Shown: one piece after another, positions 17,633-24,939 of the stretch
How the letters are laid out: the number at the start of each line of letters is the position of its first letter
How positions within the stretch are numbered: the stretch's first letter is position 1
DNA from: JAYZDK01 sp964604165
Lineage (GTDB): Bacteria > Myxococcota_A > UBA796 > CAJQPC01
Length of the DNA: 64,000 bases
Assembly: GCA_964604165.1 (NCBI GenBank)
Contig: CAZRYF010000007.1
Span: 1-64,000, forward strand
Direction of reading: 5' to 3'
Made by a program: the position numbers and the translations under genes
The notes under the pieces: generated by a model
Told to the model about the DNA's origin: nothing
Databases searched by the model: none
The model's input: the letters and a program-made list of their open reading frames with translations, nothing else

Positions 17633-18374
17633 ATGAGCAACATTCGAACTGAATACGAAACCATCTACATCCTCGAACCCGAGTTGGGGAAGGACGTGGT
17701 GGCTGGTGTAGCCGACAAGGTGACCCGGATCATTGAGGCCGCCAGTGGCGACATTCTGATCCACCACGACTGGGGCAACAAGAAGCTTGCCTACCCGATT
17801 CGTCGGAACCAGCGCGGCCACTACGTGTACTTCAACTACCTGGCCCCCACAGGGGTGGTGCTTGAGCTGGAGCGCAACCTGAGAATCCAGGAAGAGCTTC
17901 TGCGCTTTCTGACCGTTCGCGTTGCGGAGGATGTGGACGTGGAAGGCCGCAAGGCCAAGGCTGTGGAGCAGCGCAAGGAGCTCGCCGAGAAGGAAGCTGC
18001 CCGCGCGGCCGAGGAAGCTGCCCGCGCGGCCGAGGAAGCTGCCCGCGCAGAGGCCGAAGAAGTGGCCCGTGTGGCAGCCGAAGCGGCTGCCAAGGAAGAG
18101 GAGGAGGCAGTTGTCGCCATGGCTGCGGCTGCCGCTGCGGCTGCGGCTGAAGAGGCTGCTGCTCCCGCCGAGGANNNNNNNNNNNNNNNNNNNNNNNNNN
18201 NNNNNNNNNNNNNNNNNNNNNNNNNNNNNNNNNNNNNNNNNNNNNNNNNNNNNNNNNNNNNNNNNNNNNNNNNNAGCTGCTCCCGCCGAGGAAGCTGCTC
18301 CCGCCGAGGAAGCTGCTCCCGCCGAGGAAGCTGCTCCCGCCGAGGAAACCGAAACCACCGACGACGCGTCTTAG
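17633..18374 (+). CDS. rpsF: 30S ribosomal protein S6 with Ala/Glu/Pro repeat extension (interrupted by assembly gap)
   Basis: Start ATG 17633 follows GGAGG. Residues ~5-100 are a normal S6 (YETIYILEPELGKD, then HHDWGNKKLAYPIRRNQRGH), which pairs with S18 in the 30S platform. After this the protein continues as a charged helix (KEAARAAEEAARAAEEAARA) and then AAPAEE repeats. The 100-N gap falls inside these repeats and the reading frame differs on its two sides, so the printed gap length is not real. The frame after the gap (AAPAEE four times, then TETTDDAS) ends at TAG 18372-18374. Total length is unknown. The stop overlaps the AGGAGG of rplI. Confidence 0.9.
17996..18347 (+). repeat. In-frame tandem repeats in rpsF
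   Basis: Two repeat types. At about 17996-18050 a 21-base unit encoding AARAAEE occurs two and a half times. From 18158 an 18-base unit, GCTGCTCCCGCCGAGGAA (AAPAEE), is seen once before the gap and four perfect times after it (18276-18347). Identical copies at the DNA level point to recent expansion or slippage. Confidence 0.9.
18175..18274. other. Assembly gap of 100 N
   Basis: Exactly 100 unknown bases, a placeholder length. The 18-base repeat of rpsF is present on both sides, so the assembler most likely failed on a tandem array longer than the read length. The frame of the coding sequence shifts across the gap, so the true length differs from 100. Confidence 0.97.
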
Positions 18375-18383
18375 GAGGTCATC

Positions 18384-18830
18384 ATGAAGATCATTCTTCA
18401 GCAGGAAATTCCGAGGCTTGGATCCCTGGGTGAAGTGGTCGATGTAGCGGACGGCTATGCCCGAAACTACTTGATCCCGCGTGGTATGGCTGTACTTGCC
18501 CATGCCAGAAATGTGGGGCGACTTCGCCATGAACAGGCTGTGGCCGAGGCCAAACAGGACAAGTTCCTGGCAGCCGCCAACGCCGCCGCAAAGCAGCTGG
18601 AAGGCGCCGCGGTGACCATTAAGCGCCAGGCGGATGATGAGGGCGACAAGCTCTTTGGCTCCGTGACCAACCGGGACATCGCCAAGGCGCTCCTGGACGA
18701 AGGCATCGAGGTGGACAAGCGCGCCATCGACCTGCCGGAGCCCATCAAGGCCATTGGCGCCCACACGGTGACAATCCAACTTTTCGCGAACGTTTCCGCG
18801 GAGGTCAAGGTATACGTCATCCAGGAGTAA
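18384..18830 (+). CDS. rplI: 50S ribosomal protein L9
   Basis: 148 residues, full length. The N-terminal RNA-binding domain (MKIILQQEIPRLGSLGEVVD, then YARNYLIPRGMAVLA) is followed by the long connecting helix and the C-terminal domain (LFGSVTNRDIAKALLDEGIE). L9 projects from the L1 stalk base and helps keep the reading frame. A strong AGGAGGT overlaps the rpsF stop codon, so the two are coupled. Normally rpsR lies between them; here it does not. dnaB follows after 22 bases. Confidence 0.97.
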   Translation: MKIILQQEIPRLGSLGEVVDVADGYARNYLIPRGMAVLAHARNVGRLRHEQAVAEAKQDKFLAAANAAAKQLEGAAVTIKRQADDEGDKLFGSVTNRDIAKALLDEGIEVDKRAIDLPEPIKAIGAHTVTIQLFANVSAEVKVYVIQE

Positions 18831-18852
18831 CGGCGACGTTGGAGGGTGCCTC

Positions 18853-20214
18853 GTGGAAGAGCAGGGAGCGGGTGGACAGAGGCAATTTCCCCAGGCATTG
18901 GAGGCTGAGCGCGCTGTGATTGGCGCGCTGATCCTCGACCCACATCGCACGGATTCCATCGCAGCCGTCCTCGACATCGAGGACTTCTACAGCGATGCCC
19001 ACAAGCGCCTGTTTGCGATGCTGGTTGGGCATTCAAACGCCGGACATACAGTGGACCTGCTCGGCATCGTCCAAGAGGTCATGGACGCGGACGATCCCAA
19101 GGAATTTGGTGGGGTCAACTACGTCGCCTCCCTCCCGGAGCTGGTCCCCACCACGGAAAACGTCGAGTACTACGCCCGGATCGTGGTGGACAAAGCCAGG
19201 CGGCGGCGTCTGTTGACCGCGGCAGGTGAGATTGTAGAGCGCGCCTTCGGAGGAGGGGACACCACGGAGGACCTCCTGGACTTCGCCGAAGGGCAGGTCT
19301 TTGCGGTCACCCAGCTGGACAACCAGAAGGACTGGCAGACGATCGCGGAGATCGCCGATGTCGAGTGGCCTGCCATCGAGCGTCGGGCAGCAGATCCCGG
19401 CGAGGTGGTGGGGGTTCCCACCGGCTTTACCCAGCTGGATCGGCTCCTGGCCGGACTGCACTCTACAGACCTGGTGATTCTCGCGGCGCGTCCCGCCATG
19501 GGAAAGACGGCCCTCGCCCTGAACATCGCACAGAACGCGGCCTTGAAGGCCCAGGTGGGGGTTGGGTTTTTCTCCCTGGAGATGGGGGCTGCACAGCTCT
19601 GGACCCGAATGCTCTGTTCCGTGGCGAGGGTCGAGGGAAACAAAATCCGCACCGGGAAGGACCTGGGAGAGGATGACTGGGATCGTCTCGGCGTGGCTGC
19701 TGACCAGCTCTACCAATCGATGATTTGGATTGACGACACCCCTGGGCTCACCGTGCACCAGCTTCGATCCAGAGCCCGTCGTCTCAAAGCCAGGCAGCCA
19801 GACCTTGGGTTGATCGTGGTCGACTACCTTCAGCTCATGCAAGGTACCGGAGGAAGTCGGGAGTCCCGGGAGCAGGTGATTTCGGGGATTTCCCGGGGAC
19901 TGAAGGGGCTCGCAAAGGACCTGGATGTCGCGGTGCTGGCTTTGTCCCAGTTGAACCGTGGATTGGAGTCACGAACGGACAAGCGGCCCATGCCCTCGGA
20001 CCTTCGGGAGTCCGGCGCTATCGAGCAGGATGCCGATGTGATCATGTTCATCTACCGCGACGAGGTCTACAACCGGGAGACGGCCGAACGGGGCGTGGCT
20101 GAGGTGATCGTAGCCAAGCAGCGTCGAGGCGCCACGGGTGACGTGAGGCTGGCGTGGAATGGCCCTACCACCACCTTCGACAATCTCGAGCTTCGCTACG
20201 ACGGCTACGAATGA
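18853..20214 (+). CDS. dnaB: Replicative DNA helicase DnaB
   Basis: 453 residues with GTG start 18853 and GGAGGG upstream. This hexameric helicase unwinds DNA 5'-3' at the replication fork. The N-terminal domain (LEAERAVIGALILDP) spans residues ~12-120; the RecA-like domain carries Walker A ARPAMGKTALALNIAQNAA near 215, the FFSLEM block, Walker B LIVVDYLQLM near 320 and SQLNRGLESRTDKRPMPSDL near 368. No intein is present. Its position after rplI is the usual order in many bacteria. The stop overlaps the next start (ATGA). Confidence 0.97.
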   Translation: MEEQGAGGQRQFPQALEAERAVIGALILDPHRTDSIAAVLDIEDFYSDAHKRLFAMLVGHSNAGHTVDLLGIVQEVMDADDPKEFGGVNYVASLPELVPTTENVEYYARIVVDKARRRRLLTAAGEIVERAFGGGDTTEDLLDFAEGQVFAVTQLDNQKDWQTIAEIADVEWPAIERRAADPGEVVGVPTGFTQLDRLLAGLHSTDLVILAARPAMGKTALALNIAQNAALKAQVGVGFFSLEMGAAQLWTRMLCSVARVEGNKIRTGKDLGEDDWDRLGVAADQLYQSMIWIDDTPGLTVHQLRSRARRLKARQPDLGLIVVDYLQLMQGTGGSRESREQVISGISRGLKGLAKDLDVAVLALSQLNRGLESRTDKRPMPSDLRESGAIEQDADVIMFIYRDEVYNRETAERGVAEVIVAKQRRGATGDVRLAWNGPTTTFDNLELRYDGYE

Positions 20215-20732
20215 CTCTGTGGCTTCTGGGGGGACTGGCCCTGGCACCCATGGACCATGCCCGTCTGGACCTGTCAGATGGGGCCCGGGTGGAAGGCCCG
20301 GTGTCATCCATTTCGGTGGGAGCGGTGGTGATCCATGTGGGGGAGGGGATTCATGTTTCGGTGCAGTTGGACAGCATCGCCGCTGTCCAGGTGGACGGAG
20401 AGGCCATGGAGCCCGGTGTGTTTCGAGGAGAGGCAGAGGCCTACCTGGCTCGACGATACGGGCCACCTGGACAGCCCACGCCCGCACCGTGGATGGCTGC
20501 ACTGGCCTCGGCGGTCGTCCCTGGGGGGGGGCAGGCCTTGTTGGGGGACTGGCCAGGGTTTGTCCGATACGTCGTGGCAGACGCAGCGGTTCTCTCCCTT
20601 GGGGGTTTGTTTCTGTCTCGGGACATGATCGGCAGCGCAGTGCCTTGCCTCGCGCTGGACCTTACCTTTCGCTTCTACTCGGCTGGAGAGGCCCGCGCAG
20701 AGGCGATCGCCCGGCAGCGCCGCATTCCTTGA
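20211..20732 (+). CDS. Uncharacterised small membrane protein coupled to dnaB
   Basis: 173 residues from ATG 20211, which overlaps the dnaB stop (ATGA). The N-terminus is hydrophobic (TLWLLGGLALAP), likely a signal peptide or anchor. Residues ~20-65 have a beta pattern (DGARVEGPVSSISVGAVVIH). The C-terminal half holds a glycine-rich hydrophobic part (LASAVVPGGGQALLGDWPG) resembling the membrane-hairpin segment of TM2/DUF5683-like proteins, then more hydrophobic stretches to about residue 160. No enzyme motif is seen. The link to dnaB is probably only transcriptional. Confidence 0.6.
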   Translation: MTLWLLGGLALAPMDHARLDLSDGARVEGPVSSISVGAVVIHVGEGIHVSVQLDSIAAVQVDGEAMEPGVFRGEAEAYLARRYGPPGQPTPAPWMAALASAVVPGGGQALLGDWPGFVRYVVADAAVLSLGGLFLSRDMIGSAVPCLALDLTFRFYSAGEARAEAIARQRRIP

Positions 20733-20747
20733 CCCTCTCCTAACCCT

Positions 20748-20776
20748 TTGCGCGTGGCGGACTGTGGGAATATGAA
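20748..20776 (+). promoter_or_regulatory. Weak candidate promoter for the FHA gene
   Basis: TTGCGC at 20748-20753 and TATGAA at 20771-20776 are 17 bases apart, 34 bases before the FHA start. The local sequence is less GC-rich than its surroundings. The -35 match is poor (three of six), so this is tentative. Confidence 0.3.
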
Positions 20777-20809
20777 TCCTCCCGGCACCCCGTTGGAGAG
20801 AGCGCCTTC

Positions 20810-22129
20810 ATGGAAAAATCCGAACTGCTCAACGAACTGAACGACTCGCTGGACGAGTACAAGAAACTCCAGGGCTTTATTGAAAAGGCCAAGGCCCAAG
20901 CGGGGAAATTCTCCGACGCGGTCATCGAAAAGGTCTGCCTGGACAACCAGGTCAAGTCCATGGAGGTCGCGGACCGTGTGGTGCCTCACCTTCCGGAGCT
21001 CCAGGCCCACGTGGCCGAGCTCCAGGGAAGGATCGATGAGATCGAGTCCGGACGGTCCAGTTCTGGCGATGCGCTTGAGGAGCTGAATCTTCGCAAAGCC
21101 ATCGGGGAAATGACGGACGAGGAATACGACGCTGAGGCCAAGGAGCTCCAGGAGCACGTGGACGGTGCGGGGTCGGAGATCGACGAGATCCGGGAGGAAC
21201 TGGACGGCTTCCAGGCGGCTCTTACGAGATGGCAGGAGCTGTCCGGGGAGGCGCTGGAGGCGGCGCCCGAGGAAGAGGCGGCGCCCGAGGAAGAGGCGGC
21301 GGCCGAGGAAGAGGCGGCGGCCGAGGAAGAGGCGGCGGCCGAGGAAGAGGCGGCGCCTGCGGCCGTGAGCAGCACTTTTGTCATGGAGGAGGATGAGGAA
21401 GGAGAGGCCGTACTCACAGGCGCAGAGCTTCCCTTTGGCGGTCCGCCCCCTCGAGACGGGACCCTTGCGCTGGACGATGAGGACTCGGTGGTTCCTGGCG
21501 AGGGGGAGGGACCCCTCTTGTCGGAGGAGATCAGGAAGGCCCAGGCGGAGTTTGGTGGGGCCGAGGATGACGATGTGGTTGTGGAGGACGACCAGGCTGT
21601 GGATGACGATGTGGCTGTGGAGGACGACCAGGCTGAAGCGCCGGTGGCCGACGAGCCCGAGGTGGTGGCCGGTGACGTCGAAGGGGCCGACGAGCCCGTG
21701 GTCGTGGAGGTGGAGGGCGCTGAAGAGGACGACATGCCCTCCGCTGATCTGGAGATCGAGGATGGGGGAGACGCCCCGGTCGCACCGGACTCTGGCGAAA
21801 GCAGCATGGAGAACGGAGCCGATGAAGACGGGCGCCGTGCGCTGCTTCTGTACCAGGAGGGCACCTCTGAGGAACAAGTCTACCCGTTCACCGGAGAGGA
21901 GCTCACCATCGGTCGTGGCCGGGACAATGACATTCAAATCAAGAACGACTCCAAGGTGAGTCGGCGCCATTGTCGCCTGTTTCGTAAAGAAGGCGCGTTC
22001 TACATGCAGGACAACAAGTCCAGCAACGGTTCCCTGGTGAACGGTGAGTTGATTACGGAACGGCGGTTGTTTGGGGGCGAGGAATTGATCGTGGGGGAGA
22101 CCTTCTTCCGCTTCCGGATCATGGACTGA
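20810..22129 (+). CDS. FHA-domain protein with coiled-coil N-terminus and acidic repeat linker
   Basis: 439 residues. Residues ~1-150 are strongly helical and charged, predicted coiled coil (LNELNDSLDEYKKLQGFIEK). Residues ~150-180 are five copies of a six-residue AA[P/A]EEE repeat, followed by a very acidic linker to ~335. The C-terminal FHA domain (about 345-438) has the expected blocks LTIGRGRDNDIQI, SKVSRRHC and NKSSNGSLVNG, the residues that bind phosphothreonine peptides. The protein is soluble, with no membrane segment. It is followed four bases later by an HTH-receiver regulator, which suggests both belong to one phosphorylation-driven signalling unit; the kinase is not in the window. 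Confidence 0.85.
   Translation: MEKSELLNELNDSLDEYKKLQGFIEKAKAQAGKFSDAVIEKVCLDNQVKSMEVADRVVPHLPELQAHVAELQGRIDEIESGRSSSGDALEELNLRKAIGEMTDEEYDAEAKELQEHVDGAGSEIDEIREELDGFQAALTRWQELSGEALEAAPEEEAAPEEEAAAEEEAAAEEEAAAEEEAAPAAVSSTFVMEEDEEGEAVLTGAELPFGGPPPRDGTLALDDEDSVVPGEGEGPLLSEEIRKAQAEFGGAEDDDVVVEDDQAVDDDVAVEDDQAEAPVADEPEVVAGDVEGADEPVVVEVEGAEEDDMPSADLEIEDGGDAPVAPDSGESSMENGADEDGRRALLLYQEGTSEEQVYPFTGEELTIGRGRDNDIQIKNDSKVSRRHCRLFRKEGAFYMQDNKSSNGSLVNGELITERRLFGGEELIVGETFFRFRIMD
21260..21349 (+). repeat. Five-copy 18-base in-frame repeat
   Basis: The unit GCGGCGCCCGAGGAAGAG and its variant with GCC for CCC occur five times back to back inside the FHA gene, encoding AA[P/A]EEE. The same length and codon theme occur in rpsF 3 kb upstream, but the units differ in sequence. 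Confidence 0.9.
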
Positions 22130-22133
22130 ATTC

Positions 22134-22718
22134 GTGGCGGCCAAGGGGGGCAGCCCGAAGTACCACACCACACACCAGGTTGCGCAGCTTCTGGGAGTGA
22201 GTCTTCCCACGGTGGTGAACTGGGTGAATGGCGGCCTTTTGAAGGCCCATCGAACTCCCGGGGGGCATCGACGGATCTCCACCCCGGATCTTGTGGCCTT
22301 TGCGAGGGAGCACCACTACCCCCTTGAAATGGAGGTGGAACAGGCCCCCTCCGAGGGAAGGCGAGTTCTGGTTGTCGATGACGAGCCCGATTTCGCTGAA
22401 ATGGTTCGCGACTATCTGGCGCTGAAGGGAGACTTGGAGGTGCGGGTAGCCGATGACCCCTTTGTGGCCGGCGTGGAGATGGGGCGGTTCCAGCCGCACC
22501 TCGTGGTCTTGGACCTTCAGCTGGCGGGCTTGGATGGTTTGGCCTTGCTGGTGCGGATTCGGGCGGACCCGGGCCTGGGCAGCCTGCCGGTCATTGCCTG
22601 TTCCGACTTTGCAGATGCCGAGGCCTCGGCGCTCTCCGCGGGGTTTGATGCGTTCTTGGCCAAGCCGCTGAAGTTGGACGATCTCTTGGCCCGCGTGGAG
22701 GGAAAGATCGCCGGTTAG
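22134..22718 (+). CDS. Response regulator with N-terminal MerR/excisionase-type HTH and C-terminal receiver
   Basis: 194 residues from GTG 22134. Residues ~8-62 form a MerR/excisionase-like helix-turn-helix (HQVAQLLGVSLPTVVNWVNG, then TPGGHRRIS). Residues ~76-192 are a receiver domain: VVDDEP acidic pair, phospho-acceptor D127 in VVLDLQLAGLDG, serine in ACSDF and K177 in LAKPLK are all present, so it should be phosphorylated. The order is the reverse of most response regulators, where the receiver comes first. It follows the FHA gene by four bases. The DNA target and partner histidine kinase are unknown. Confidence 0.85.
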   Translation: MAAKGGSPKYHTTHQVAQLLGVSLPTVVNWVNGGLLKAHRTPGGHRRISTPDLVAFAREHHYPLEMEVEQAPSEGRRVLVVDDEPDFAEMVRDYLALKGDLEVRVADDPFVAGVEMGRFQPHLVVLDLQLAGLDGLALLVRIRADPGLGSLPVIACSDFADAEASALSAGFDAFLAKPLKLDDLLARVEGKIAG

Positions 22719-23557
22719 CCCGGCCCGTCCCCCAGCCCGGGCGGGGTCGCCACCCCGTCGCCGCCGCGGGCGGGTAGGGGGGTAGCGCTCAAGGGAAGGG
22801 GGGCCTTGTCGTGTTGCCGGCGGACGCGAATCAGCTCGGCGGCGATTGCGACTGCGATCTCCTCGGGCGTTTCCGCGCCAATGTCCAATCCAACGGGTGC
22901 ACAGACCTTGCGAAAGAGGCTCTCGTCCACCCCCGCCGCGCGCAGGCGCACGAAGAACCTCGCCACTTTGGCACGGGAACCAATCATGCCAAGGTAGCGC
23001 ACTGGCTGGCTCAACAACGCCTCCAGGAGATCCTGGTCCAGCGCGTGCGAGTGGGTCACGATCAAGACAGAGTCATCGGGCCCCAGGACCGGCAGCTTAC
23101 GCCGGGGGTCGCCCTCCACGAGGGTGCAGCCCGGAAGACGCTCCGCGCTCAGCCAATCTTCCCGTTCGTCATAGACACACACCTCGAATTCCAACGAAGT
23201 CAGAAGCCGCGCGGTGGCGGTGCCCACGTGCCCTGCACCGAACACATGCACCCGCTCCACACCCGCAAGTGGTTCCACATACACCTCCATGGTCCCCCCA
23301 CAACACATACCCAGGTCGCGGGTCAAGTGGACCGAGAGTCTCTGGGGTCGCCCCACCCGAATCGCCTCCAGCGCCAGCTCAATGGTCCTGTGCTCCAGCT
23401 CTCCACCACCGATGGTGCCCACAATCCCTCCGTTGGATCTGACCAGCATTCGAGCCGATCGAGAGCGCGGAGCGGATCCCTCTACGCCCACCACGGTACA
23501 AAGAGCTGTGGCATCCCCGGACTTCATGGCCGCCAGCGCGGCGGTGAGGACTTTCAT
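22715..23557 (-). CDS. XdhC/CoxI-family molybdenum hydroxylase accessory protein
   Basis: 280 residues from ATG 23557, which overlaps the upstream amidohydrolase stop. XdhC proteins bind and help insert sulfurated molybdenum cofactor into xanthine dehydrogenase-type enzymes. The N-terminal domain (ALCTVVGVEGSAPRSRSARM, then GTIGGGELEHR) and the Rossmann-like C-terminal domain (VFGAGHVGTATARLL, YLGMIGSRAK) are both present. The last ~25 residues are a Pro/Gly-rich tail. It converges on the HTH-receiver gene with a 4-base overlap. The xanthine dehydrogenase itself is not in the window. Confidence 0.88.
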   Translation of the reverse strand: MKVLTAALAAMKSGDATALCTVVGVEGSAPRSRSARMLVRSNGGIVGTIGGGELEHRTIELALEAIRVGRPQRLSVHLTRDLGMCCGGTMEVYVEPLAGVERVHVFGAGHVGTATARLLTSLEFEVCVYDEREDWLSAERLPGCTLVEGDPRRKLPVLGPDDSVLIVTHSHALDQDLLEALLSQPVRYLGMIGSRAKVARFFVRLRAAGVDESLFRKVCAPVGLDIGAETPEEIAVAIAAELIRVRRQHDKAPLPLSATPLPARGGDGVATPPGLGDGPG

Positions 23558-24861
23558 GACAGCCGGGCCTTCACCCGTGCGAGGGCAGTCCGCGCCTTGT
23601 CTGCGGTCTCCGCTCCATCCCAACAGAGCACCTGCCCGTCCTCCACCACCTTCTCACCCGCAATCCAGACAGACAAGATGGCTTCCCGTCCCACCGAGAA
23701 CACCGCAGCCACCACCGGGTCCTCCAGGGGCGCGACCCCTGCATGGTCTGGGTCCACGACCACAAGGTCGGCGCATTTTCCCGGGGTGAGGCTCCCGCAG
23801 GTCGCACCCAAGCCCACGGCCTCCGCTCCAGCGACGGTGGCCATGTGGAGCACCTCTCCCGCGGAGAGCGCACCCGGACCGACCCGCCAAGCCTGTAACA
23901 GGGCCGCCAGGCGCATCTCCGACAGCATGTCCAGGCGGTTGTTGCAGGGGGCACCATCCGCCCCCAGTGACACCCGGACGCGGGCCTTGAGGAGCTCGGG
24001 AATTCGTGCCACGCCGCTTCCGAGCTTCATGTTGGACGACGGGCAGTGCAAGAGGTGCGTCCCCGACGCTGCAAGGACCGCGATCTCCTCTTCATTCAAG
24101 TGGATGCAGTGGGCCAGGCAGACATCCGGGCCGGTCATGCCGATGCTGTGGAGGTAGAGGACGTTCTCTTGCCCGGTCATTTCTCGGACAAGGGCCAGCT
24201 CCGCCTCGTTTTCGGAAGCATGTGTGTGGATCATGCAGCCCCTCTGTCGGGCAGCATCCAAGGCCTCCACCAGCAGCGCTTCGGTGCAAGACGGCACAAA
24301 CCGCGGCGCAAAGGCGTAGCGCAGGCGGCCTCTGCCGTGCCAACGGTCCGCCTCGTCGCAGGCGCCTTTGAGATTCTCCTCCCGGGGCGCTGAGAGGCCG
24401 GCGCTGTTTTCGCGGTCCATCAGAGCACGTCCGATGGCGGCGCGAATCCCTCCTTCCTCGCAGGCCTGGAACAAGGCATCCGTGTGGTGGAGTGTCCCCA
24501 TGTCCAGCAGGCTCGTGGTGCCCCCCAGGAGCAGCTCGGAGACTCCCAATCGGGCACTCCAGTACATGGACTCGGTATCGTGGGCCGACTCAAGGGGCCA
24601 AATGCGCTCGGAGAGCCAGTCCAGCAGGACCCGGTCCTCTGCTTCGCCGCGAAACAAGGTCTGGCACAAGTGCACGTGACTCTGGGTGAAGCCAGGGTAG
24701 ACCCAGGCCTGGTGCAGCTCCACCACCTCCTCCGCCCCGTCCCCTGAAAGGCCCGGCCCGATCTCTGCGATTGCCCCGTCTCGAATTCTCAGATCTCCCC
24801 GGAGGATCCCCAGGCGAGAATCACAGGTCACGAAGCAGCCATTTCGAAGCAGTCGATGCAT
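23554..24861 (-). CDS. Amidohydrolase, purine/triazine deaminase type
   Basis: 435 residues from ATG 24861 with GGGGAG upstream. It is a metal-dependent TIM-barrel deaminase of the guanine/8-oxoguanine/adenosine deaminase or chlorohydrolase group. SHVHL near residue 62 gives the first two metal histidines, HTHASENEAE near 207 the third, CLAHCIHLNEEE near 237 the next, and LGADGAPCNN near 290 the metal aspartate. The DWLSERIWPLES segment near residue 82 is common in guanine-type deaminases. The 4-base overlap with the XdhC-like gene argues for purine catabolism (guanine to xanthine to urate). The exact substrate is inferred, not shown. Confidence 0.82.
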   Translation of the reverse strand: MHRLLRNGCFVTCDSRLGILRGDLRIRDGAIAEIGPGLSGDGAEEVVELHQAWVYPGFTQSHVHLCQTLFRGEAEDRVLLDWLSERIWPLESAHDTESMYWSARLGVSELLLGGTTSLLDMGTLHHTDALFQACEEGGIRAAIGRALMDRENSAGLSAPREENLKGACDEADRWHGRGRLRYAFAPRFVPSCTEALLVEALDAARQRGCMIHTHASENEAELALVREMTGQENVLYLHSIGMTGPDVCLAHCIHLNEEEIAVLAASGTHLLHCPSSNMKLGSGVARIPELLKARVRVSLGADGAPCNNRLDMLSEMRLAALLQAWRVGPGALSAGEVLHMATVAGAEAVGLGATCGSLTPGKCADLVVVDPDHAGVAPLEDPVVAAVFSVGREAILSVWIAGEKVVEDGQVLCWDGAETADKARTALARVKARLS

Positions 24862-24939
24862 CTGTCTCCCCTTGAGAGACTACCGCAGTGGCCGTCTCTC
24901 CAGGGGGTGGATACCCCTTGGGTCACGCCGGGAGGGGCG

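Noticed and set aside
22811..24157. Plus-strand open frame of 448 codons over the XdhC-like and deaminase genes
   Set aside because: It lies opposite two recognised genes and has low-complexity, unstructured sequence.
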